From Capronia americana (Eukaryota; Ascomycota; Eurotiomycetes; Chaetothyriales; Herpotrichiellaceae): 64,000 bases of DNA. The stretch is from the NCBI GenBank assembly GCA_016110215.1, contig JADWQD010000003.1, positions 1,550,001 to 1,614,000 on the forward strand, written 5' to 3'. Positions 22,552 through 32,881 of the stretch are shown here, in pieces (position 1 is the first letter of the stretch; every line of letters begins with the position of its first letter). The position numbers were made by a program, and so were the translations under genes. The notes beneath the pieces are model-generated. The model was not told the origin of the DNA. It worked only from the letters and a program-made list of their open reading frames with translations, and ran no database searches.

Positions 22552-22604
22552 CTTTGATCTGAAACCCGATCTTTCCTTCAGCTCCTTTATGGAAAACGAC
22601 GACG

Positions 22605-24843
22605 ATGCCTGGCGAACGACAATTCTCGATTCCGGGCCTCGCTCGAGCCTGTACCGCCTGCCATTACAAGAAGGTAAACTAGATTTCGCCGTCACCGGCA
22701 ATTTCGCAAACGGCACGAGCTGATGAAGCTCCTCAATCACAGATCCGCTGCAATCTGGACTCTGATCGACTCGTCTGCTCCAACTGCGAGCTTCACGGAG
22801 CGGCTTGCATGTGAGATGGTGATGTCGCATACCTTCTGCAAACCATGCCGCTGACAAGGGTTAACAGACCGCGGACTAGAAAGCGTAAACATGTCACCGA
22901 GGCAGGGGAAGTTGTACCGCCTCCGAAGCGTGCCGCAGAAACAGCAACAGCGGGGAGGGCAGCTTATCCACCACCGCCTCTCTCTCGCGCCACCTATGGA
23001 CTGGACCTGGCAAGCCATAGACTGTCTTCGCCTGCTGAGGTGGCGGAAACGACCGACCTCTCAGGCACCACACAGCCAGACCTGGCTGACCCCAGTCCAC
23101 TCAGCTCCTCTCCTGAAGAAGCACCTTGGACTACGGCGAAGGTCGACTTTGAAAAGTATTACGCCCAAGACATTTTTCCTTCCATCGCCTCGCGGGCTGA
23201 CGACAACGGCGTCGCCGAGGTTGACATGATTGCCCTTCGCCTCTACAAAGCTTTCGACATTCCTTCCCAAGTTTGGACCACCTCTCTCTTGGAGAACTGG
23301 AACAGTTACGTCCATCCACTGATGCCCATTGTGCAGCGTCGATGGCTCGTAGCTCGAGAGGGATACAAGGTGCCGGTGGTCCTGCTCAAGTCTGTGTTAT
23401 TAGCTGGAGCACGAACCTCTGGCGCACCAGATTCCTTTCCTTGCGACGAGTACTATCGCGCTCTGAGGACTTTGATCTATTGTCACTATGAGAAGAATCC
23501 CATCATCAACATTTTAGCGGCGTGCCTGCTCGGCTGGTATAATCAATCAAGCACCTGGACTGTGGCTCATGACTCGAGCCGGACCTGGCTTCATTTCGCT
23601 TCGAATCTAGCATATCAGATTGGATTGCACCAAGAATCGAAGACTGAAGCTCACAGCCCGTACAAAAGAAGGTTGTGGTGGACTTTGGTCGTACGCCCAA
23701 ATCCCTCAAAAAGCTCTAAGTTTTCATTCGCTGATGCCCGTGAAACAGGCCCGGGATTGCCAGGTCGCGTCTGGAACAGGACGCCCGCGCATCCTCAATC
23801 TCAAGTACAGTAATCGGAGGCTAATCTCGGTGAAGGACTTCGAACCCGGTGATAGAGAAGCCCCGGGATTTGTGGCATACGTCAAGATTTCCCTCATCTT
23901 GGGTGATCTTTGGAACTCATATCAGCTAGGCCGGCTTCCACCCTCAGTGCACCAGGAGATCAGAAACAGGTTGGTCTGGTGGATCAGGGAGCTGCCTCTC
24001 GGGCTGCGATATTTTACGGCCCGAGACGGCGAGGACTCCTTTGACAACTTCGTCGTTCGACAACTACATTGCATATATCTGGCATGTGTCGCCCTTCTCT
24101 GCAAGACGGATTGGCCCACCAACACGGTCTCACCGGTAGCTCTGGTCGCATCATCTTACATGGTGTCTCTAGTGGAAGGCTTTCTGGCGAGGAACGAGTT
24201 TTCGCGACTTCCAGCGATTACCACCTTCTATGTTTTATCGGCGGCAATACCACATCTTGCTGTACGGAAGTATAGCAGCCTGCAGGCTATCGTTGGCGCT
24301 AATCTTCAAATCTTTGACGAGGCACTCGTAACTCTGTCCCGAAGATGGCCATCGTCCGCCGCCGCGCTGAAGCAGTACATGATTTTGAAGGAGATGCAGC
24401 CTCGAATCGCGGCGGCCAACGTCTCTCGGCCTTTGCCAACTATTTCCAATGCCAGTGATCTACTTCTTTTTGAAGATTTCACCGCGGATAAGTGCAATCT
24501 GTGGGCAGCAATCGTGAAGGCGCAAGTGCAAGGGCAAGGTCAGGATGATCTGGCTGTACAAGCGGCCCGAGCAGAAGCAGTCGAATCTATACTTTGCCCT
24601 AGCACGCCTGAAATGCCATTTCCAGCACGAGCTGGGGGAGGAAACTACATGGGCTACAGTCAGGACCAGATCTTACAGCCATCGGCACCGGTTTGGGTTC
24701 ACCGAGACGCACAGCATGGTCAGATCCCTGGAAGTGAATTCCACGAAGATCTAACTTTCGGTTTGCCAAACACTATAGGGGGGTGGCTCTTCGCGGACGA
24801 CACGTTCAAACAGCAGGGACTTGATTATCTGGAGCTTCTTTGA
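22605..24843 (+). CDS. Zn2Cys6 transcription factor with fungal_trans domain (regulator A)
   Basis: Four exons, 22605-22673, 22743-22810, 22868-23690 and 23749-24843, give 684 residues. Joining exons 1 and 2 builds a perfect binuclear cluster: Cys16, 19, 26, 35, 38, 45 (C-x2-C-x6-C-x8-C-x2-C-x6-C) with basic HYKKIR between the first arms. A nuclear-type basic run (PRTRKRKH) follows. The middle region holds the fungal_trans fold, with LAACLLGWYNQSS, FASNLAYQIGLHQES and RRLWWTLVARDCQ, the last created by intron 3. The start at 22605 is the first ATG giving the cluster. It probably controls the adjacent symporter, ligase and dehydrogenases. Its intron positions and exon 2 and 4 lengths (68 and 1095 nt) equal those of the regulator at 47565-49792. 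Confidence 0.93.
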
Positions 24844-24931
24844 GATCAATACTGGGGCTTTAGGGCAACAAAACCTTCGTATATAGTCAGAGTCACTGGC
24901 ATCACGGTTGACGCGCCGCGGTGAGCCGGGG

Positions 24932-25993
24932 TCAAGTTTTCCATTCTGTCAAGACCAATCTTCCAACGACCTTTCCTTGCCGGAGCAAAGTCAGCGCCTC
25001 ATTCGCTTGGTCTTTAGGCATGGTAGTGATCGGGATGGGTGCTAGCCGCTTTTGCTGGGCGAGCCTGGTTACCTCCTCCAAGTGCTTGACGGTGCCAGTC
25101 GAGCTGCCGATAATCGTGGCGGCTTTGGCAACCAGACCCACGAGCGACAAATTGAGTTCTCCGCCTAGCAAGCCCACCTGGACCATCTTGCCTCCTTTCG
25201 CTAGGACTGAGAAGGCTAATGCCGCTGTATCGGAGCTGTTGACAAAGTCGAGCACTGAGCACACAGGCCCTCCCGCCAGCGACAGGATCTGGGTACGGGC
25301 ATCCTCCGCCTTTCCGTCGATTGCTGCCACTGCTCCTGCCGCGACAGCTGCTTCTCGACTCTTGGGAGTGATATCGACGCTGACCACCTTCAAATAGCCG
25401 AGTGTATTCAGCATAGAGATGGCAGTGAGACCCAAGCCACCCGCTCCCATCAGCACCACCGGCAGCTCTGGCGAGACGGGAAACAATTTCTGAATCGCAC
25501 ACAGCACCGTGACCCCGGAGCAGCCAAAGGTGCACGCGACTGCAGGATCCACATCTCCTGGGTCGACCAAGCACTTTGGATCTTTGACCAACACGTACTT
25601 GGCCATGCCACCGTTTCTAATCATACCGATCGACTCTGGCTTGTCGCACAAATTGTCCTCGTCCGCTCGGCATCGCCAGCACTCGCCACATCCCACCCAC
25701 GGATACACAATGCGACGATCTCCCAGGTTAACTCCTTGGGCCATCGGCCCCAGCTTTGCGACGTTGCCGAGCACTTCATGGCCCATGGCGTGCGGTAGCT
25801 TGACGCCGCGATCAGACATGCGGAACTTGTTGCCTCCACCTAGATTGTAGTAGCCCTCCCAGAAATGGAGGTCGGAGTGGCAGACGCCCGAGTGCGTCAC
25901 TTCGATCAATACCTCTGAGTTCTTGGGCTCTGGCAGTTCCAGTCGGATCTTCTCAAGTGGTTGGCCGTGTTCGACGACTACCCAGGCGTCCAT
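24932..25993 (-). CDS. Zinc-dependent alcohol dehydrogenase (MDR family)
   Basis: This is an intronless gene of 353 residues. Start 25993 (MDAWVVVEHGQPLEKI) matches where the family begins; the frame stays open further upstream, so a longer N-terminus or upstream exon is possible but not needed. Catalytic zinc ligands are Cys38 (GVCHSD) and the His of GHE (about 72). The structural-zinc cysteines are 102, 105, 108 and 116 (GCGECWRCRADEDNLC). The NAD-binding motif is GAGGLG. It likely oxidises an alcohol to the aldehyde handled by the divergently transcribed aldehyde dehydrogenase. The 3' end is only 88 bp from the convergent regulator A. Confidence 0.92.
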   Translation of the reverse strand: MDAWVVVEHGQPLEKIRLELPEPKNSEVLIEVTHSGVCHSDLHFWEGYYNLGGGNKFRMSDRGVKLPHAMGHEVLGNVAKLGPMAQGVNLGDRRIVYPWVGCGECWRCRADEDNLCDKPESIGMIRNGGMAKYVLVKDPKCLVDPGDVDPAVACTFGCSGVTVLCAIQKLFPVSPELPVVLMGAGGLGLTAISMLNTLGYLKVVSVDITPKSREAAVAAGAVAAIDGKAEDARTQILSLAGGPVCSVLDFVNSSDTAALAFSVLAKGGKMVQVGLLGGELNLSLVGLVAKAATIIGSSTGTVKHLEEVTRLAQQKRLAPIPITTMPKDQANEALTLLRQGKVVGRLVLTEWKT

Positions 25994-26780
25994 CTTGAGC
26001 TGACCTATCTGATGAGGTAGCACCTCTGCTAGGGCTTCGTACACGAAATGTTCTGAAAAGAGTGTTGTGCTGAGGTGTTGAAGACAGCATATCCCCTGGG
26101 TAGTGAGTTTGCGAACCCTGCGCACACCTACCATAGTACATAATTTGGGTTTGATGTCAGTCATTTTCGCGTGGAGCGCGAGGCTTGGGGCTGGATCTGG
26201 TCCTTCCGATTTAGGTCTAGAGAGAATGGGGCACGGGGGGAGGTACAATCTGGAGCAAAATCGCCGAGAGTGGACGAAGGAATTCGCCGAGTGAGCCAGC
26301 CTCGGCCTTTGACTTGTTCTAATCTCAACATGCACAGCGTCGAAGTCTTCGGAAGCCTTGCTGGACTACCATTTGGACACCCTCTTGCACTGTCCAGAGC
26401 ATATTGAGAAATATCCGCGGAGATGAGAAGGTGGGCAAGTTCAATCTTCGACTTGCCGGAGTTTGAGGCAGCGCGACAATTCCAAGTTTGAACCTTGCCG
26501 AGCCGCATTCTCCCCAGGTACTGAGTCTGCTTCCAGACGGTCAGATGCATTGCACATTTGGAGAGACTCGCATTGTCTCCTTCGTTGCTTGCTTTTGGCC
26601 TTCGTATCGCCGGGCTGCCCCTGAGTGAGCACTGGGCGAATCCCAAGAGTGCTTACCAAGCGACGTTTCTGCAGAGACTGTCCCAGGTGATCCAACATTT
26701 GCTTTAAGCACTCATAACCCGAGAGCTGGAAGACTTACTGGCAATCCTACCGTCCTACACACTTCGCTCCCGCACTTACC
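25994..26780. promoter_or_regulatory. Divergent promoter region: alcohol dehydrogenase / aldehyde dehydrogenase
   Basis: 787 bp between divergent starts, with the palindrome TCCGCGGA at 26414-26421 near its middle. Open frames here have no features of their own. The head-to-head arrangement suggests joint expression of two sequential oxidation steps. Confidence 0.5.
26414..26421. promoter_or_regulatory. TCCGCGGA palindrome in the ADH/ALDH promoter
   Basis: Perfect 8-bp inverted repeat around CCGCGG, 421 bp from the ADH start and 360 bp from the ALDH start. Confidence 0.4.
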
Positions 26781-28803
26781 ATGGACTTCACTTGCTTCGC
26801 CAACATCGTCAATGGAAAACCAAGACTGGGAAGCTCCTTCTATCAAGGTGTGGACCCGACATCGCGGAAGAAATTATGGGACGTGCCGATAGCGACATCC
26901 CAAGATCTCAACGACGCGGTACACGCGGCTCAAGACGCTTTCAAGTCTTGGTCCATCATGCCCATGGAAGACCGAAGAGCAAAGTGCATGGAGTTTGCCG
27001 AGCTTTATAAACAGCATCTGGAAGATTTCGACAAATTGATCCGCAAGGAATGTGGGAAGCCGGTGTGTATTTCTACCAGACCAGTGGCACACCACACTCT
27101 CGCAGAGCATGGAAGTGTTCTGACCTCTATTCTGTTGTAGAAAGGCAATGGTGAGGCCATGGCGGGGTACATTCTGTATACACATCAAGGTAATATGCTC
27201 AGTGCCTTGTCAGCTTTGTTAATGCAGCCGGCTCTAACCATCTCATGCAGTGGGGCTTTCTTTACCTGTGGAGACGATTGAGGATGAGCAGCGAACAATC
27301 ATTACGCAACACGTTCCAATGGGTTGGTTGCAACAATAATCTCAGTTTGGCTCGGGTTGGCTGAAAAATTGCAGGTATTGTCGGGGCGATATGTCCTTGG
27401 AACTGTTAGTGCTAGACTTACAAGAAAGGGGGTTCGTCAACTGACAAATATAGTTCCGATCGGTCTTGGTACTCTTTGATCCTGTCGGCTATAGGCAATG
27501 GCAACATGAACTGATCCTAAGCAGCCCTGGGAAAGATTGCTCCTGCGTTGGTCACCGGGAATTGTGTCATCGCGAAGCCTTCGTGAGTTCCCGGCCTCGT
27601 CAAGCTAGGCCCCGGCCATTGCATGGTGACTACTGACTGGTCTTGATCGTTATACTCTAGTCCGTTCACACCTTACTCGCTCCTGAAACTGGTCGAGCTT
27701 GCGCAGAAGGTGTTCCCCCCTGGTGTTCTGCAGGTTCTGGGCGGCGATGACTCGCTGGGACCCTGGATGACTGAGCATCCGGGCATCCAAAAGATCTCCT
27801 TCACAGGCTCGATAGCCACGGGAAAGAGAGTGATGCAAGCGTGTTCGAAAACATTAAAAAGAGTGACGCTTGAACTGTGAGCATCTCTAATCTCAGCCAG
27901 ATGCCTCAGCTAGGATTAACAAAGGGATTTCCAGCGGTGGGAATGACGCCTCAGTCGTCTGTCCTGACGTAGACGTTGAGAAGGTTGCTCCGATCGTGAC
28001 GAACGGGGCATTCCGAAACTCTGGACAGGTCAGTTGAGACTCTCAGAGCAATCCTCCTTCCTATTCATCTCGTGGGCGAGCAACTCACCAGGAGTACATT
28101 ACTACGATACAGGTCTGCACGGCCACGAAACGAATCTACGTCCATGAATCTATCTACACGGAATTTGTGGCTGCCATGGCCCGTCACGCGAAAACCCTGA
28201 AAGTCGGCAACAGCGAGGTAGACGACCTGGTGAAGCTCGGCCCCGTGCAGAACGAGATGCAATACTTGAAAGTTCGAGAATATTTTGAGGACTGCGCCAA
28301 CAAGGGCTTTAAATTTGCCACCGGAGGGCATATCGAGGAGGGCGCAGGCTATTTCATCAACCCTACCATCGTGGACAATCCACCCGCGGCCTCGCGAATC
28401 GTCCAGGAAGAACCATTTGGTACGTTAATATTCCTACATCGCTTACTATATACGTCGGGGCTTGGGTGCTCGACGCCTGCCTGCGGCTAGACTACCTACT
28501 AAGAAAGAGAAAACAAAAGGACCTATTGTACCCGTCATGTCTTGGTCGGATGAAGATGCTGTGATTAGGGCCGCAAATGATACCGACACCGGGCTGGCGG
28601 CGTGTGTCTGGTCGTCGAACATCGGACGCGCGAAACGGATTGCAGACCGGATCGAGGCGGGGAGTGTCTTCATCAACAGCCACGAAATGATCACTCCCAA
28701 AGCCGCTTTTAGCGGTCACAAGCAGAGCGGTATAGGGTCTGAATGGGGCTCGACAGGGCTACTGAGCTTTTGCAATGTCAAGGTCACCCATATTTTCAAG
28801 TAG
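26781..28803 (+). CDS. NAD(P)-dependent aldehyde dehydrogenase
   Basis: Ten exons: 26781-27062, 27141-27189, 27251-27322, 27375-27404, 27454-27462 (9 nt), 27535-27592, 27661-27876, 27935-28028, 28113-28419 and 28520-28803. They sum to 466 codons plus stop in phase. The 9-nt microexon is needed to make the invariant PWNFP segment (PWNFPIALGKIAPALVTGNC). Later motifs are the nucleotide-site GSIATGK, general-base Glu in LELGGND (about residue 238) and catalytic Cys272 in SGQVCTATKR. The tail has EPFGPIVPV and SGIGSEWG. It lacks a signal or PTS1, so a cytosolic location is likely. It probably oxidises the aldehyde made by the divergent alcohol dehydrogenase to a carboxylate that the ligases could activate (inference). 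Confidence 0.92.
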
Positions 28804-28922
28804 ATGGTCGATCAAGCGGAGGATGAACAAGGACCAAGAGTAACTCATTTTCAGTCCTGTCGCCATGCGGTAGGGCCGGCCATACGATAATCTCATTATC
28901 GAAGTATACCACATAAAGGGTG

Positions 28923-28958
28923 GCTAGCGTCCTGTCTCAGGGACGCTATCCTAATAAA
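28923..28958 (+). terminator. Hairpin and AATAAA after aldehyde dehydrogenase
   Basis: TAGCGTCC (28925-28932) pairs with GGACGCTA (28941-28948) over an 8-nt loop, and AATAAA follows at 28953-28958. The position, about 150 nt after the stop, fits a 3'-UTR/polyadenylation region. Confidence 0.45.
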
Positions 28959-29154
28959 GCCAGACAATCAGACCATAATTATTGGCCTTCACGGGCTAGA
29001 TTGTACTACTACCCATACATACGGTAGAAACAGGACCTTTGACTTTCACCCGCATATCTCATGACGCGTGGATAACTTCTGGCTCCTCGGTATTATAGAA
29101 CCATTGACTTGAGCCTGGCGGCCCGAGAAGAACTTAAGGTTGTGCCGCGGAAGG

Positions 29155-29160
29155 AGTAAA
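29155..29160. promoter_or_regulatory. CCGCGG upstream of FATP-type synthetase
   Basis: Same hexamer as in the neighbouring catabolic promoters, 464 bp before the ATG. Confidence 0.3.
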
Positions 29161-29463
29161 AAAAGGAAAAGAAATGGCCCTAGCGAGCAAATTCACCGAG
29201 CAGCGAGTAGGATACCTAGGTAGGTTTCGGCGAAATAATCAGTGCCCTTGTCTGTCACGCTCCCACGTGGGAGAAAGCTAGGTAGGTACATACAGTACAT
29301 GTATGATGAGTTGATTTCGGAGTTTCAATGTCAAGCCATTACGAGGTAGGATAGTGAAGGGGGGTGATACCTCGTTGACGCATCGCTGGCATGATTGATT
29401 GATACATAGCTATCCTACCTACTAATAACACAAAGTATTGTGATGCGAGAGTTATCCTACTTG

Positions 29464-29586
29464 TAGACATGCCTACCGGTAAGTCTATATCCCTTTTACA
29501 GTATTAGACATGTCTATTGGTGAATCTATATCCCTTCTGCGGTATTAGACATATCTACAGGTGAGTCTACACCCCTTGCACGGTAA
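29464..29586. repeat. Three tandem imperfect 41-bp repeats
   Basis: Units start TAGACAT at 29464, 29505 and 29546 and share TCTA...GGTRARTCTAYAYCCC. Each has a 5'-splice-site-like GGTAAGT, GGTGAAT or GGTGAGT. The array ends 37 bp before the ATG of the next gene, probably in its leader or core promoter. Confidence 0.85.
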
Positions 29587-29623
29587 TATTCAGCCCCATC
29601 AACGAAACTGACTGCAAGCAGGT

Positions 29624-31713
29624 ATGCTTGCAGCGCTGGGCGCCACGTCGGTGGCAGCAGCATACTTGAACGCAAAGTTCCACATCAAAAAAGACATCGA
29701 CACTCTCCGGCGGCAGAGGTGGGCCGAGAAGCAGTATGCGGATGCAAGTGAGTGCGCGTAACAACAACAACACCATATTATGACGCTCAAATCGATTGAC
29801 CACTGTGTGCCATGTTATTAGGCAAGAAGAACAAGTTGTGCTTATGGTATCTGTTCGAAGAACAAGTCCTCCGCGGTCCGGACCAAGATTGCATCTGGTC
29901 TCGAACGGGCAGCTACACGCGTCTAGAAGTCTACCAGCATTGCTGTCGGTATGCGAATTGGTTCCTCTCCCAGGGTGTCATGCCCGGTCACTGGGTCGCG
30001 CTCTATCATCAAAATTGCCCTGAATTCATGTTCGTCTGGCTGGCTCTGTGGGCTATAGGATGTGCTCCGACGTTGATCAACTACAATCTCAAAGGCGAAG
30101 CTTTGCTTCACAATCTCCGAAACTCGGGGTCGGCTCTTGTCTTGGTTGATCCGGAGATATCGGCTGCGGTGTTGGACCTGCAGGAGATCATAAACGGAGA
30201 GTTGAGTATGAAGGTGGCCATCTTGGATGCCAGGCTGAGGACGGAGATCGGAAACCTCGAGCCGAAAAGACCAGATGATCGATATCGGGCAGAGGTTAAG
30301 GGTTCGGATAACCAAGCTCTCATTTACACCAGGTGGGTTCAATTAATGACGAATTTGCTTGCGTATGCGACAAGGAGGCTGATTGAGTGTTGATAAAGCG
30401 GAACGTCTGGCAAGCCGAAAGGCGTGCCTCACACCGTGCACCACGGATACCTGTACGGCGTGAATGGGGTAGAGGGCTTAGGTGTCGGCTCGAACCACCG
30501 CTGGTACCAGTGTATGCCTCTGTACCATGGCACAGGAGGTATGGTAAGTATAATCTGTCTCATGGATGGTACCCCTCTATGCATCGGTAAGAAGTTCAGC
30601 GCTTCCCAATTTTGGAACGAGGTTCGAGCTTCGAGGTCGACGTGTTTCACTTACGTCGGTGAGACTGTCCGGTACCTCCTCGCGGCTCCGGTCTCCGCGA
30701 GCGATCGAGATCACGGTATTAGAGCAATTTTTGGAAATGGTCTGAGACCAGATGTATGGACTAAATTCCGTGATCGGTTCGGTGTGGCTACTATCGTCGA
30801 ATTCTTTGGCAGCTCGGAAGGCGTCTTTGGCCTAAGAAATAGCAGCAAAGGTGCGTTTCGGAGTCCTCGAAGCAAAACCCTGTCCCCCCGCGCAACTCGT
30901 CCATTCTTATGGCGAAAGATGGCAAGGGTTAATTTTCGGTGCTGAGCAGGGGATTTTCTTGCGGGCTGTGTTGGGCACCACGGACTGCTGATGCGATACG
31001 TCCTTCGAAACACATACGTCCCTGTCGCCGTCGATGCGACTACGGGTGAGTTGCATCGATCCTCAGCCACTGGCTTCGTCGAGCGTCAGCCATACAGCGT
31101 GGGCGGCGAGATCCTGGTCCGCATCGACTCTGAAGCCGCATTTCCAGGATACTATAAAGATCCTGCCGCGACGTCCAAGCGATTTGCACGAGACGTGTTC
31201 GTAAAGGGTGATCTGTGGTATCGCACTGGGGACGCCCTTCGCCGCACCAGCGATGGAAAGTGGCTATTCCTCGATCGCCTGGGGGATACATTCCGCTGGA
31301 AGAGCGAGAACGTCAGCACGGCCGAAGTCAGTGAAGTTCTGGGTTACTATCCGGGCATCGTGGAAGCCAACGTGTACGGCGTTTCCGTGCCTGGCCACGA
31401 GGGCAGAGCAGGCTGCGCAGCCCTCACACTGGAGCCAGCCTTGGAGAAGACGTTTGACTTTGGCGCCTTTCATAAATATGTCGAGGCAAAGCTACCGCGC
31501 TACGCAGTGCCCGTATTCCTGCGGCTTGGCCAAGGTGCTTCGCATACGCATAACAATAAGCAGAATAAAGCGCCGTTGAAGGAGGAGGGCGTGGATCCAG
31601 CCAAGGTCAATCCGAATGATAGGATATTGTGGCGAAAGCCGGGATTCCAGGGATACACGGCTTTCACAGCCGAAGATTGGAGCCATATAGTCGGATCGCG
31701 GGTGAGACTATAA
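29624..31713 (+). CDS. Very-long-chain/FATP-type acyl-CoA synthetase (Fat1-like)
   Basis: Four exons, 29624-29747, 29822-30332, 30399-30850 and 30950-31713, give 616 residues. The N-terminus has a short hydrophobic Ala-rich helix (LGATSVAAAYLNA). The AMP-binding loop IYTSGTSGKPKG is formed across intron 2. FATP-type motifs follow: YHGTGGM, YVGETVRYLL, FGNGLRPDVW, and a GSSEG site where most family members have a TEG. TGD (YRTGDALRR) and the FATP signature-like DRLGDTFRWKSENVST follow. This family couples fatty-acid uptake or activation at ER, lipid droplet or peroxisome membranes. The C-terminus (VRL) is not a clear PTS1. It sits beside the aldehyde dehydrogenase, so long-chain aldehyde-to-acid activation is one option. 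Confidence 0.92.
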
Positions 31714-32206
31714 ATGCAAATGAAGAATCGTCATTCGGGATATGAAATTAGTATGGACGTTCATCGAGGGCTCGCTCCAGCCAGTTACGGCTCCGGACTC
31801 TGAGCCTCATCCCTGCAATTGACGGCTGCTAATCTTAGATCCTGGTGTGGAGGGAGGGCGCACATAAGACAACTACAGGAGGAACGGGACCGTTCAGGAC
31901 GAGGGTGAGTGTAGCATAAGTACAAGGTGTGTGGAAGGTGAGATGAGGGTGAAAGGCCAGTGAGTGGTTATAAAGCGGCGCGGGTTGGCTGAGCAGTTTT
32001 CTAAACGACGCTCTCGGTGCCAAGGCGCTGTAGCTGCAGGTAAAAGCAGCCCCTGTGGCTTTTCGCATGGGGCCTATAGGATAGGTCTGAACAGGCTGGG
32101 TTACGGTCGAATCGCCCTTGGCGCGAATTCGGCGGGACACGCTTCGTTCAAGTTACGCGTCGCTGGTCTGTCAAAGCTTCACTCACACCATATTTTTGAC
32201 GCAACC
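31714..32206. other. Intergenic, no gene seen
   Basis: The alkyltransferase-like frame continues upstream to 31964 without ATG-supported homology, so I treat this as its promoter and leader. Confidence 0.5.
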
Positions 32207-32647
32207 ATGCCTCGCGAAAAGTCAGAAGAGGCACAATGGTGGTACGAGGCAGTCTACTCTGCCATTCAACAGATCCCGTACGGCAAGGTCACCAGCTATG
32301 GACATATTGCCCTTCTGCTCGACTTCCCCAAACGCGCGAGGCAAGTCGGCGTGTGTCTGAAACACTTGCCCACATTCGACCCTGCGAATCCAGATGAATA
32401 CGTCTTCCACGATCAAAACGTGCCTTGGCAGAGGGTGGTCAATTCTAAAGGTGGAATCAGCCCTCGTGGGGATGATGGGGCAGGCGTAAACCGGCAGGCG
32501 GAACGCCTACGAGCCGAGGGAGTCGAAGTCAACGAAGCCAGGGGCATCGAAGAAATGACTGTCGATTTCGGTACTTATGGCTGGTTTCCCGACCGTCTGC
32601 CAGATGATGACAGCGACAGCGACACGCAAGGCGACCAAGACGCGTAA
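32207..32647 (+). CDS. atl1: Alkyltransferase-like DNA-lesion recognition protein (Atl1 type)
   Basis: A single exon of 146 residues holds a lone MGMT DNA-binding domain. IPYGKVTSYGHIA is the helix-turn-helix start, and ARQVGVCLKHLP carries the arginine-finger region. The active-site segment reads PWQRVVNSKGGIS, where alkylating repair enzymes have PCHRV. Trp in place of the acceptor Cys is the mark of alkyltransferase-like proteins, which bind O6-alkylguanine and flag it for nucleotide excision repair instead of removing the alkyl group. The C-terminus has an acidic tail. Start 32207 was chosen because homology begins right after it. The nuclear role is inferred from Schizosaccharomyces pombe Atl1. 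Confidence 0.9.
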   Translation: MPREKSEEAQWWYEAVYSAIQQIPYGKVTSYGHIALLLDFPKRARQVGVCLKHLPTFDPANPDEYVFHDQNVPWQRVVNSKGGISPRGDDGAGVNRQAERLRAEGVEVNEARGIEEMTVDFGTYGWFPDRLPDDDSDSDTQGDQDA

Positions 32648-32881
32648 GATGAGGGCCGAGGCTATGTGCATGCCGAAAGGCGCGAAACACATTTTCTCCA
32701 GACGACATCAACAGAACGCTTACCGCGTAAGCATGCTCGACGGACACTCGCCGGTAGATGAGATGAAGCCATTACGGACCGCACTCTATAAATGCTCATG
32801 GTTATACCGTCACTCTGCGACGTCCAATTGTCCCCAAGCTATACCTCGACCTGAGTCGGGGTGACCAGACCGCAAAGCGCC

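Larger units (their letters stand above)
22273..22604. promoter_or_regulatory. Bidirectional promoter: symporter A / regulator A
   Basis: 332 bp between divergent ATGs. It holds two CCGCGG sites (22474-22479 within the 10-bp palindrome CGCCGCGGCG, and 22546-22551), CCCGGG elements, and ATATAT for the symporter side. A 161-codon plus-strand frame over this stretch starts inside the symporter gene and is not a gene. Confidence 0.6.
28804..29623. other. Intergenic: ALDH 3' region and FATP-type synthetase upstream region
   Basis: No gene seen. It holds a hairpin and AATAAA after the aldehyde dehydrogenase, a CCGCGG site and a 41-bp tandem repeat ending just before the next ATG. Confidence 0.55.

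Noticed and set aside
22238..22723. 161-codon frame across the symporter A/regulator A promoter
   Set aside because: It starts inside the symporter gene on the opposite strand. The real regulator start (22605) lies in another frame and gives a perfect zinc cluster.
24932..26335. N-terminal extension of the zinc ADH to 26335
   Set aside because: The extra 114 residues do not resemble the family; homology begins at the ATG at 25993. An upstream exon from ATG 26164 stays possible but unsupported.
31964..32206. 81-residue extension of the alkyltransferase-like protein
   Set aside because: The upstream frame is Arg/Gly-rich without similarity; the domain starts directly after ATG 32207.
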